Assembly: GCA_017165825.1 (NCBI GenBank)
Contig: CM029378.1
Location: 20,964,282 to 21,028,281, forward strand
From: Hepsetus odoe
Taxonomy: Eukaryota > Chordata > Actinopteri > Characiformes > Hepsetidae
DNA length: 64,000 nucleotides
Direction: 5' to 3'
Shown: positions 23,733 to 34,629 of the stretch, piece after piece
Position numbering within the stretch: the first letter of the stretch is position 1
How the letters are laid out: each line of letters starts with the position of its first letter
Notes under the pieces: model-generated
Seen by the model: only the letters and a program-made list of their open reading frames with translations
The model's database searches: none
What the model was told of the DNA's origin: nothing
Made by a program: the position numbers and the translations under genes

Positions 23733-25186
23733 TGTGGCAGAGAGAACATTGTTTCATCTGTCCATAATTTTCTTTTCTAGAAAGATGACTAATTTTTTCC
23801 TCTTTCTCAGCTACAAAATGCTATATTTCCCCCCATAGCAAGTTCTATGGTAATCATGGTTTCCCTTCTTAACAATGATTGCAGACTCCACAAATGAAAC
23901 CAAAGCTGCAGCTCAGAGTAGATATGAAAAGCTATTAATAGTTTATACACTTAATCAAGCAGGACACACCTGTGTATCTGTGAGATACATGGCTATTTAT
24001 GTTTGGCCTATAACCCAATAGCTCAGGTCTTAGAACAATTTGTAAAAATGAGGCCAAGTTTTCTGTTTGGTTTATATGTTAAAACATGTGTATCCCTCCA
24101 ATTTGGCTACTTTTAAAGTTGTTGTAAATGTGCTTACCTTTGCTATGTTTATAATCAGGCACTGCACTTGATCATATAAATTAATAAAATCTGTTGCAAT
24201 AAGAAAATATCCTTCTTTACTATTTTGAGACAGGGGACCTTTTTCATAGTTTAATTAGTAGTAATTGTCTCTTTGAGATAAATCAATATATTTTAGTCCT
24301 TTGCCATTAGCTCAAATGACAAGAATGTATAAATGATTTAATTGGCATAAATTTGGGCACAATTTTAGAGCAGCATCAAATAATACCACTTTCAAATGTT
24401 TCTAAAAAGACATCTGAATGGAGGCAGGCACTAACATAACAACTGAGTTAATCAAATTAAGCCATTAGCAATTAGTTTACTTAATAGTTTTCTTAACAAC
24501 TTCATGTAATTTTAGGGAAATTTGTGATTACTTAAGTATGCAATCCGCATGATGATAATGCAGTAGTATTACTTTTCTTTAGCTACTTTAGCCATATATT
24601 TTTGAAAATATTTCTGTGTGCAAATGTAAGTTAAGGACTTTTACTTTAGTAATAGTACTGATGATTATTTGTTACAGTTAAAAGTTCTTTTTTTTTTGTC
24701 ATTCTTAACACATTATGGAAAGTGGACATGGAGGGGTTATAGAAGCGTGAGAACCATGCTGAAGCACAGTGATGTGATTTCCATACATGGTTTCCCATGA
24801 GCATATCATATTACTGCACCCTATTGTCAAATACCAGGCATTTTAAACATGTGCACCACATGCCAAGAGTAAGGGGATTTGTGGATAAAGACTAATTCGT
24901 TTAAACACAGCTGCAAACTTCCTACTGTGAACTACAATGCAATGGACAAGCCTAGGGATATATGTATATAAAATGATTAATTTTTCACACACATTAATAA
25001 TGAGCACGTGAGCCTTCATGTTGCTGATGTTGAATTGGTAGAATACTTCCCAAATTTTGTCTTGTCAATATAGTATTATTCCTAATACATTTTTACAATT
25101 TACATATTAGAGTTATAGCTGTAATAGTATAATTGTTCTATAATGGATAAAATTATTATATGAGGACAAACTTTACACTTATATGT
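23733..25186. other. intergenic, unassigned
   Basis: AT-rich. No gene or repeat recognised. Confidence 0.5.
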
Positions 25187-25301
25187 ACATTTATGGCATT
25201 TAGCAGATGCTCTTATCCAGAGCGACTTCCATGTCCTGATTACATGGACAGTCCCTCTGGAGCAAGTCAGGGTTAAGGGTTTTGCTCAGACTTGACGATA
25301 A
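25187..25301 (-). mobile_element. SINE tail fragment
   Basis: Reverse-strand tail only: TTTATGGCATTTAGCAGATG, CTTATCCAGAGCGACTTCC and GCAAGTCAGGGTTAAGGGT. Confidence 0.8.
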
Positions 25302-26556
25302 AGTAATATTAAGCCATATTCAATGGGTTAACCAAACTAGTGATCATGTTAAGGTCCATCCGACTCTGCCAATGACATTTCAGCAAATTGGACTAGCCTG
25401 CCGTATCAGCTTTTCAGTTTAAATTTCTTGGTGACTTCTAATTAAGGTTCATAATTTTCATTTTCATCAAATGATGTGGCATCCCTTTGTTCCTAACACA
25501 TTACCCATCCCATGTCAGTATGTATTTTTTTCCAGTTGAAATCTGATGTGTTTTCATTTTTTTTATATATATATATATGAACCCAGTCACTAAGGATGCA
25601 CAAGCCAGTGTATTTCTTTGTGCCGGTCCCAAGTTCAGATAAATGGGGTGGGTCATGTCAGGAAGGGCATCTGGTGTAAAACTTTTGGCAAATCAATATA
25701 CAGACAACAAAACAGATTTCCATACTGGATCGGTCGAGGCCCAGGTTAACCACGATCACCATCCGCACTGTTGGCCCATTGGATGGTTGTGGAAATTGGG
25801 CTACTGTTGGCCAAAGGAGAAGAAGAAGAAGAAGAAGGTGAGGAAGGCATGTCCAGAGGGAGGAGGAGTGGAAGTGAGAGTAGGAACTTTGAATGTTGGC
25901 AGCATGACTAGTAAAGGTTTATGACTAGTACAAAATTAGCTGATATGCTACCAGATTGCTGGGAAACTGCTGTAGAAGTGGTAAGGCATACAGCTAGAAA
26001 GGTACTTGGTGTGACATCTGGAAGGAAGAAGGAGGATAAGGAAACCTGGTGGTGAAACCCAGAAGTCAAGGAGTGTATACAGAAGAAGAGGCAAGTGAAG
26101 AAGAAATGGGATAGTCAGAGAGATGAAGAAAGTAGACAGGTGCACAATGAAATGAAGCACAGGGCGAAGAAAGCAGTGGTGAAGGCTAAAGATAAGGTGC
26201 ATGGTGAATTGTATCAGAGGATAGAAATGAAACGTACTCACAAGTGAACAGAGTGTGTTGAGCAGATGGAAGGAGTACTTTGAGCAGCTGATGAATGGAG
26301 AGAATGAGAGAGAGAAGACAGGAAGTGCAGCAAATAAGCAAGATGGAAATAAGAGCAGCAATGAAGAGGATGAAGAATGGAAAGGCTGTTGGTCCAGATG
26401 ACATACTGGTGGAAGCACAGAGGTGTTTAGGACAGATGGCAGATGGAAAGTGAGAGGATGAGTGGAGACGAAGTGTACTGGTATCAATTTTCAAGAATAA
26501 GAGTGATGCACAAAGCTGTAGTAACTATAGAGGGATAAAGTTGATCAGCCACAGTA

Positions 26557-28041
26557 ACAGTTGAGGCCAAAATTATTAGCCCCCCTTATGAAATTAGACA
26601 ACACTCTTGATTTCTCCATGAAAATGACCATTAACAAGTGTTTGTTATTTTGGAAACAAATACACTATAAAAAACAATGTCTGCTAAGTTTAATTAGGAT
26701 ATTTTATTGATGCACCGAGTTGAAACAAGAAAGGGCAAAAATGAGACATCCAAAATTATTAGCCCTCTGGCCATTAATAGTCAATAGTGTACCCTTTCTG
26801 AGCCACAACTGACAACAATCTCTTAGAGTAGTTCTTTACTAGGTTGGCACAGCTCCCATGAGGAATTTTGGCCCATTCTTCCATTGCAAATTGTTCTTGC
26901 TGGTCCAAATTGCATGGTTTCCGAGCAAGGACATTCACTTTGAGCACCCGCCACAGATTCTCAATAGGATTGAGGTCTGGGCTCTGTGCGGGCCACTTCA
27001 GGATCTTGGTTTTGGTATCCTTGAGGAACTGTTGGACTAATTTTGATGTATGCTTTGGGTCATTGTCTTGTTGAAAGACCCAGCGACGACCTAAGCCTAG
27101 ACTACAAGCAGATTTCTGCATATTGTCCCTCAAAATGTCAACATAATTTTCTTTTTTCATGATGCCATGCACCCGAACAAGGCTCCCTGTGCCTGAGGCT
27201 GCAAAACAGCTCCACAGCATGATGCTCCCACCACCATGTTTAACTGTGGGAACTGTGTTCCTAGGCCTCTTCCTTCCAAAACTCATCTTTACCTTACAAA
27301 TGTTCACGGGCAAACCTCAGTCGGGCTGTGATGTGCCGCTCTTTGAGTAAATGGGTTCTTTCGGGACAATGGCCCTGAAGCCCACCACGATGAAGAGCCC
27401 TCACAACTGTGTTCCTTGAAACATCAACTACAGAAGAGGCCAGGTCAGCAACAATCATCTTGGCAGATGACCAGGGCTCCTTGCTGACATCTCTGACTAT
27501 TTTCCTCTCCAGAGTTCTTGAAATCTTGCGCTTACAGCCACGGCCAGGTTTGTTTCTTACAGAATTTTTCTCCTTGTACTTGGCAATGTACGAGCCTCTA
27601 CTATCTTCTTTCTGAGCTCCAGACTGATTTCCTTTGTCTTTGGCATGGTAACAGCAGTCCCACTCATGTGTTCATGTGCCCTGTTCCTTGGAGTCTTTTA
27701 TGCTGATTGAATGTTGTTAGGAAGCCAACTGACTGCAGGTGTTGTTAGGAAGCCAATTGACTGCACAGGTGTGGTTTCAAAGCTGATTGGTAAATTACTG
27801 TAGGTGTGTTTTGAGAGCAAACATTCACATGGGGCTAATATTTTTGACCACCCCATGTTTTTATATTTGATATAAAGCAAGCCTAAAAATTTATTTTATA
27901 TTACAAAATGTACCAAAAGCTACTAAATAGCACTGGTGAATGTTTGCTTATATCAAGTTTCATCAATGCTGTAAACATTGGGAAGAAGTTTAGAAAAATG
28001 TTCCATAATTCCTGGGGGGCTCATAATTTTGGCCTCAACTG
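26557..28041 (-). mobile_element. Tc1-like DNA transposon, about 1.5 kb
   Basis: The inverted ends are ACAGTTGAGGCCAAAATTAT on the left and its reverse complement on the right (GGCCTCAACTG at 28031). It is flanked by TA at 26555-26556 and 28042-28043. Size, TA target and encoded protein are those of Tc1/mariner elements. It sits inside the reverse transcriptase of a LINE. Confidence 0.92.
26774..27646 (-). pseudogene. Tc1 transposase, inactivated
   Basis: The C-terminal 179 residues (27313-26774) are open and contain VKHGGGSIMLWSCFAASGTG, FQQDNDPKHTSK and WPAQSPDLNPIENLW. The second and third catalytic acidic residues (the D of QDND and the E of PIEN) are present with DD34E-type spacing. The N-terminal part, which starts at an ATG at 27646 (MPKTKEIS), is broken by stops and frameshifts, so the DNA-binding half is lost. 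It would not be active by itself. Confidence 0.88.
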
Positions 28042-28510
28042 TATGTTATGGGAAAGAGTAATGGAAGCTAGGTTAAGAAAACAGGTGATGACTAGTGAAC
28101 AGCAGTATGGTTTCATGCCAAGAAAGAGCACTACAGATGCAATGTTTGCTCATATGCAATGTTAGGGTGTGGATGGAAAAGTACAGAGAAGGTCAGAAGG
28201 ACTTGCATTGTGCCTTTGTAGACTTGGAGAAAGCATATGACAGAGTGCCTAGAGAGGAGCTGTGGTTTTGTTTGAGAAAATTAAGTGTTGCAGAGAAGTA
28301 TGTGAGAGTAGTTCAGGATATATATGAGGAGAGTGTGACAGTGGTGAGATCTGCAGTAGGAGTGATGGATGCTTTTAAGGTAGAGTTTAGATTACATCAA
28401 GGATCAGTGCCCATTCTTCGGTGAGACAGGAGTTCCCATGGACGATGATGTTTACTGATGATACTGTGATCTGTAGCAAGAGTAGAGAGCAGCTGGTGGA
28501 GAGCCTGGAG

Positions 28511-31500
28511 ATCTACATGACCCGTGTGTGTGATAACAAAACTAAGAGGATTCTCATCTGTTGACACCACATGAACGTTATTATTAGTTAGTTTTTTTTG
28601 TTTGTTTTTTTTGTCACAGGCTTTGTGGTTTATTAAAACAAAGATTTTGTGACCTTTTTCTTGTTCTTCTCTTATGCAGCTCTGCAACCCCCTGTCTGTG
28701 TTCCGTGTATCTAATATTGTATTGTTACTTTCTAAAGGCAAACAGGAAATTCTGCATAAACATTATTTATATTCTGCACCATTATTAATGACCCTGCTAT
28801 TGCTGAGCAGTTGATGGACTACTGTAAAATTTGTCCCTGCAGCAGTGCAGTGAAAAGCTCATAATCAGAGCTGGGAAACTTGGCAGGGCTTTAAAAGAGC
28901 TCAGTGTCTTCCTCCCTTGACCGACATTTGGAAAGCATTGTGCACATAGCAACCATAACACCATGGCAACAGCAGCACAGCAAACTAGATGAGGGAAATG
29001 CTGGCCATACTTTACCTGTTTACAATCCTGTCCAATTTGCTAGACATCACTGGTACAAAAAAGATCATAAATGGCTTTGCTTTAATGTATGGTGTATATA
29101 TAAGGACTTTACACTTACATATCACTTTCACACCTGCAACTGAAAGGTTCCATTGGGAAGAAAAAGTCTTCTTATTTGGGATCACACCAAATATTATATG
29201 TTTATACATTTTTTTGATAATTGATGTAATGATATAGGTCATATAATGTAATGTTCTCTCTTAGTACATCACTTTATGATCTTGTAAAATGTTTTACCTG
29301 GCCTAGAACCAAGACTAACCCTTAGTATGTTTTGTCCTATAGGTCCAGACCTGCTGGTTTTTGAGGAAATTGTATTCTACCTCACCCAGTTTTGTGGATT
29401 ACAAACTATGTCTTGTTATCTTAAGTACCCTTCAATTTGTCCGTTAATTCTGTTCTGTTTGTTTTCATCACCTGACCCTTTGGAGTGCATTACAGGCTGA
29501 TAACTTTGACTGATCTGAAGGGACAGACAGAGGCCAATGAGTTCACATGTTGAGGGCATAGGTTTAGCAAAGGATGAGACTAGAGTTCAGAGTTTAGAGT
29601 ACTCTTGTTAGTTTAAAGCTGGAACTGATCTTGACCATACGAGCTCCTTAGACTAGGCTATTTGACACAATTTTTTAACATATCTACCTATTGAAAAGTT
29701 GCATTATTCATGCATAGTTTAGGTTTATACTACCATCACTATGAAGCTTTGCCAATGCTATACAATATTTACAAACAACTTTATTAATTAGCAGAATTAA
29801 TACAAACATTAAAAATAATTTCAAAAGTATTTTTAAGGTATTAAATGTATCAGTATGTTTGAATAGGCCACATTCATGTTTCAATGAGCCAAAATGACTT
29901 AAAAAGTATGTGCAAAAGTATGCTCCCTGTAAAACAAGTTAATTTTAAAATTATGTAATTGCATGATTACATTTAAATAATATGAACTAATAATAAAATG
30001 AATACAGAATAATAACTTCAAAGGTTAAGGCTGTAGTTAATAAGTGAATGGAGCATAAAAGAGTAAGAAAAGAGAAATATTAACTGAAGTGAGTAGGATG
30101 GAATGAGAGCTTGCTTGGAGCTACAGTTCTGATTACATTCCTTGTGTAAATTGTGGCTGGACTAGAGGGGTCTCTGGGGTGGAGGCAGCAGCTTTAGGAG
30201 CTTTTGTCCCCCCAAGCACAGTGAGATGGGTGTTGGTTTACAGAGGGTCAGAAGAACCCACAGAGCAAATTTATCCTATTGTTAGCAATCACCACCTCCT
30301 TGGTGCTAAGATTGCTAAAATTACAAAAATTTTCACTTACTCTTTCACTTACTCTAAATAAAAAAAAGTTTAATAAATAAAAAATTAATAATTAATAATA
30401 TAAGAAAAAGAAATTAAATAAGCAAGTAACCAAGGTGGGTTCAAAAGCCCTGCTAGTGAATTTCACCGGCCACCTAAATAAGGCTTAACTGGCACTTAAG
30501 TAGCAACTAGGAGCAGACAGGAAAAATGTGCATGCAGCAACCCAAATTAGCAATATGCTTTGTTACATAAAGAAGCTATGAATACTATGAATGTCAAACT
30601 TATTTATCATATCAAAAAGTGAATCTCACTCTCAGTCTCCAAAACAATGCCTCTTTCACTGTGTGAGTGAACTGACTATTGAGACCTTATTTATAGGGTG
30701 GTCTTTTATAGATTTGGTACCCTTCTCCCCCACATACAGTTCCTGCTCTGCATGACCATCAGCGGTTACATTTGTTACATTGCTTTACTTAAAATATTGG
30801 AGATTTTTAATGATTTTCTGTTCCTTCCTTTGGTTAAAATTTTCTTTTTATTCCACTCATTTTATTACATAATTGGCTTCCTAAATGATACATAGCATAA
30901 ATTAAAGCTGTTTTGACTCAAATTATCAGTTTTACTGTTCAGACTAAATTAAGCAAACAAAAGTGCTACTATTCTTTTAGACCTGAATATGTGTGACTGC
31001 TTGTGTAATTTGACAGCAGTGCATAAAAGGTAAATATATGACTAAGACAAACAGTGTTGAGCAGCCCATAAAACATTAAAGAAACTTGCAGCTCTCACAA
31101 GCATGTTATCAGTGCTATGCTGGACTAGGCTTCCAAATGTTGCTTTGAATTTACTGGGTACATAAGTTACACAATAATTAAATACTTTTTAGCAAATACT
31201 CATTTCATATATTTTAAAAGCACCACAGTAAAACTGAAACTTGCTGGAAATATATATTTTTATTTTTGTAAGGAAAATGCTGTCATTAGAAAACCTTGTA
31301 TCTTCAAAATGGTAACTTTATAGGAGGAAGGTAAACTATTCTATATTTTACTGTATATTAATTAAATATGACTTTGTTTCATTTAAAATTCTTGTAAATC
31401 CCAAAACATTTACTGATTTACTAATTTCTGTCTCTATTCCTTTCTATTGTTTATCCTTAATCAGATCAAAAAGCTATTATTTTACTATTACGAGTTCATA

Positions 31501-32121
31501 TATCAAATATAATGATTTGCACCAGAGGATTACAGTGCAACAGAGAGCTGTATCTTTCTGTTTTCCCATGGATTAAAGTTTTTTCCATATTCTGCTAAAC
31601 AGAAACTGTGAATGCCAGTCACGAGGCATTGGCATGCATACTGTGATCTGATATCTACAAAGCCCTTATTTCAGTGGAGATTTGGGCATATTTCCCCAGG
31701 CAGAAAGAGACTAGGCCCTGTATGTGAATCATATCAAGAGTGAAAGTAGGGGAATGTTTAGGATCGGCAAAAAGAAAAGGGATATCAAGCTTTTTTAGCC
31801 ATTCTTTGCAGCTTTCCCTATAAGCCCTATTTAAGAATATACTTATCAGAAGAAAAGGAAGTTTGGCGTTAGAACTTTTTCAGTGTTTCAAACACAAAGT
31901 GTGAGAAAATTAGTCACATACCTTATTGTTCTTAAGTAATCAACTCAGCATCTCAGACTTGAATATACAAGTATCTAAACACATTGTGACAACAGATTTT
32001 TCTAAAATTCAGTTTTGTTTATCAGTCTCTCATTGTCATCCTTCATGTATAATTATTTTCTGCACAAACTCCTATGAAAGGAAAATCTTGTTGACTTTTG
32101 AAAACATTTTTTTATATTAGA
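28511..32121. other. intergenic, unassigned
   Basis: 3.6 kb of AT-rich sequence without any recognised gene or mobile element. The open frames are short and lack domain signatures. Confidence 0.5.
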
Positions 32122-32486
32122 GTAGAGTAGAGTAATCTTTTATTATCCCACGAATGGGAAATTTGGGCGTTACAGGGCTCTTATAAAAGTGACAGATGTA
32201 TAGAAAGAATAGAAAAAAGATATATAAAAATAGAGGTATAAGGAAAGAGGAACAAGTACAGGAGAAAGGAGAAAAGTACAGGACCTATAATAATAAATTA
32301 TCTATCTATATAAATATATAAATATAAATATATATACATATATACTATATTACCAAGATGCATATACATATCTACAAGAAGAATTAGGTGACCATATATA
32401 CAGTACACAGTAATAATACACGATAATAAATAGGTTTTAAATAAATTATAAATATATATAAATAAACAAGTAGTAAGATATAAGTC

Positions 32487-32520
<34 letters not shown>

Positions 32521-32950
32521 GTACAATACAATAACAATATACATTAATATACATTAATAATAATATATAATATAACATAATATATAATAATAAACAAGCA
32601 ATGTAATGTTATGTTGATGAGTTGTGGAGTCTTATTGCTGCAGGTAGGAATGACCTGCGGTAGCGTTCTTTCTTACACTGCGGGTTTAACAGTCTGCTGC
32701 TGAACGAGCTGCTCGTACAGTCTCGTGTAGGGGGTGGGAGGTGTTGTCCATGATGGATGTTAGTTTGGATAACATCCTCTCCTCCCCTACCTGCTCGATG
32801 GACTTGAGCGGACAGTTCAGGACAGAGCTGGCCCTCTTGACCAGTTTGTTTAGTTTCCCTCTGTCCCTCTCTGCGACTCTTCCATACCAGCAGACCACAG
32901 CATAAAAAACAACAGATGCTACCACAGTGTCATAAAATGTCCTCATGAGA
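32122..32950 (-). mobile_element. LINE 3' end, 5'-truncated
   Basis: On the minus strand, 32946-32686 encodes MRTFYDTVVASVVFYAVVCW, then RDRGKLNKLVKRASSVLNCP and SIMDNTSHPLHE, the C-terminal region of a fish LINE reverse transcriptase. A 3' UTR with TAA- and TA-rich repeats follows (32280-32580) and the terminus reads CCCATTCGTGGGATAATAAA. It is a different LINE family from 25622-28510. 5' truncation is typical of LINE insertion. Confidence 0.8.
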
Positions 32951-34457
32951 TTGATTAATTTAGTGATATAGTATATGCAATGATGCTTAAATTTCTGTTG
33001 CTCTATAAATACGTTTAAAAGAGGGAGATTTGATTACATGATATTTCATCATGTAAATACAGTAATAAATACAGTAATATGTGAAATAATCTCATATTTA
33101 GTGCTTCATATTGGCTGTTTTCTACTGCACTTGCAAACTTTTTACTACTATGTTCACAGTGTGTAGCAAACTTGTAGTTTATGCCAACACACATTAAAGA
33201 AACATTAAAGAAGTTGGCCTTAGAAGTGAGTCATCCAAACTTCTGAGCACTATAGTGGCTGCTAAGATTTTGCTTGATAAAAAAATTGGCATTTTCCTCC
33301 TCCCTAAAACCACACTGATTCATCTCAATGCCTTCATCCACCCACATTCTCCTTAGTACTGAGCACTGTAATGATGAGCTGCATGGACTCAAGGTCAGCG
33401 TTTGATGCCATGGTGAAGCAGTGCTGTAAGGAGGAGTGACTTATCCAGACTGCTGTGTATGCAGCAGCAGGGCTGTGCCAATTAGAGTATTTGTGGGAGG
33501 TCTGAAGCCTCCATTCTCATCAAAGACCACAACAAATGTTTATCAAAATAAAGGCTCTGGGATTTACGTGCATATAAGACTGAGTGCTAAAGTCCCAAAG
33601 TCTGTGTCTCCAATGTACTTTCCTAATAAGCAAGATTAGATAAACAGTGCCATATCCAAATAATAAAATTCAAAGGCAAAATATTATGTATTTTAAATGT
33701 AAAATTGGCAGCAGACAAAATATTGAGAATTAAATTAAGATTAAACTCACAACCAATAACAGTCCCATAAAAAACCTTTTACATTTTGTCAGCTTTAATC
33801 TTAATTTTTTGCTTTCATACTATAAAATTCGCAGATTTTATATTATGCTCTTTATCTGTATTCTCTTTATAGTATTTTTTAGGTTGTAAACATTTTCAAG
33901 GGTGTTAAGGTAGAACCTCAGTTAAGGCACTGATCTTAAACATCTATTATTCATCTGATTTGCATTTATATTTACAGCGTTTAGCAGAACAAAGTAAAAG
34001 TGAGTTTGAAGTGCCAACCTTTTTAAACTAAACAAAGTTCAGGTCCTTTCAAATTACAACACCCCATATGCTTAGCTACTTTGTACTTGTATAATTCTTA
34101 AGTCACTGAATAATAAGCCTGAAGTTGGAGTATGAAATGACAGGATCAAGCAGGAGCTGGCAGTCAAATGCCTTTTATCTTGACAAAAACTCAAGAACCC
34201 AGGAGTTATGATATTACACATTTAAATACCTAACAGATTTTTGCTTTGTTAGGGATTTGAGCTAAAATGTGAAATCAAAGGTCAAGGGGGGGGGGTTGCA
34301 ACAATAAATGAGACAGAACAGAAAGACCAATCACATGTCATGATCAATTTGACAAAACCAAGGCACATATTTATCTGAGCTAAAGGGCAGTAAGTCTATT
34401 TCTGGGTGTCACAGGAGTAAAGGGCTTGATGTGGGGCAGCAGATTGATACTGTGAGT
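32951..34457. other. itga3 upstream region
   Basis: Mixed-composition sequence upstream of itga3. No gene supported. A GC-balanced, non-repetitive stretch at 33310-33560 stands out against the AT-rich surroundings and could be a conserved element. A run of nine G lies at about 34287-34295. Confidence 0.45.
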
Positions 34458-34470
34458 GGAGGTTGCAGTG

Positions 34471-34516
34471 GGAGAGAGAGAGAGAGAGAGCGCGAGCGAG
34501 AGAGAGAGAGAGAGAA
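34471..34516. repeat. itga3: (GA)n tract at itga3 promoter/leader
   Basis: GAGAGA interrupted by CGCGAGCGAG, ending about 115 bases before the itga3 start codon. Confidence 0.9.
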
Positions 34517-34629
34517 CGAGAACCTAGTGCACCTAGTGTTGGAGGGAACGCTTTCCTATGTGTTGCGACTGAAAGCTCGTCTGTATCCCGTGTTAACCGG
34601 ACCTGACTGAGAGAAGAGGAGAAATAAAC

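Larger units (their letters stand above)
25622..28510 (+). mobile_element. non-LTR retrotransposon (LINE), deleted and interrupted
   Basis: The left part (25622-26556) begins with the 5' leader CCGGTCCCAAGTTCAG and AGGAAGGGCATCTGGTGTAA and reads NVGSMTSKG at the start of the endonuclease. It then jumps, by a deletion, to the linker and start of the reverse transcriptase (SNYRGIKL at about 26520). The right part (28044-28510) resumes with LWERV, EQQYGFMPRKSTTDAMFA and FVDLEKAYDRVPREELW, which are reverse transcriptase motifs. Multiple stops show it is dead. A Tc1 transposon occupies 26557-28041. I do not assign a clade. Confidence 0.85.

Noticed and set aside
25948..26494. Minus-strand 179-residue and 102-residue open frames
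   Set aside because: Antisense shadows of a purine-rich decayed LINE segment; the plus strand carries the reverse transcriptase linker.
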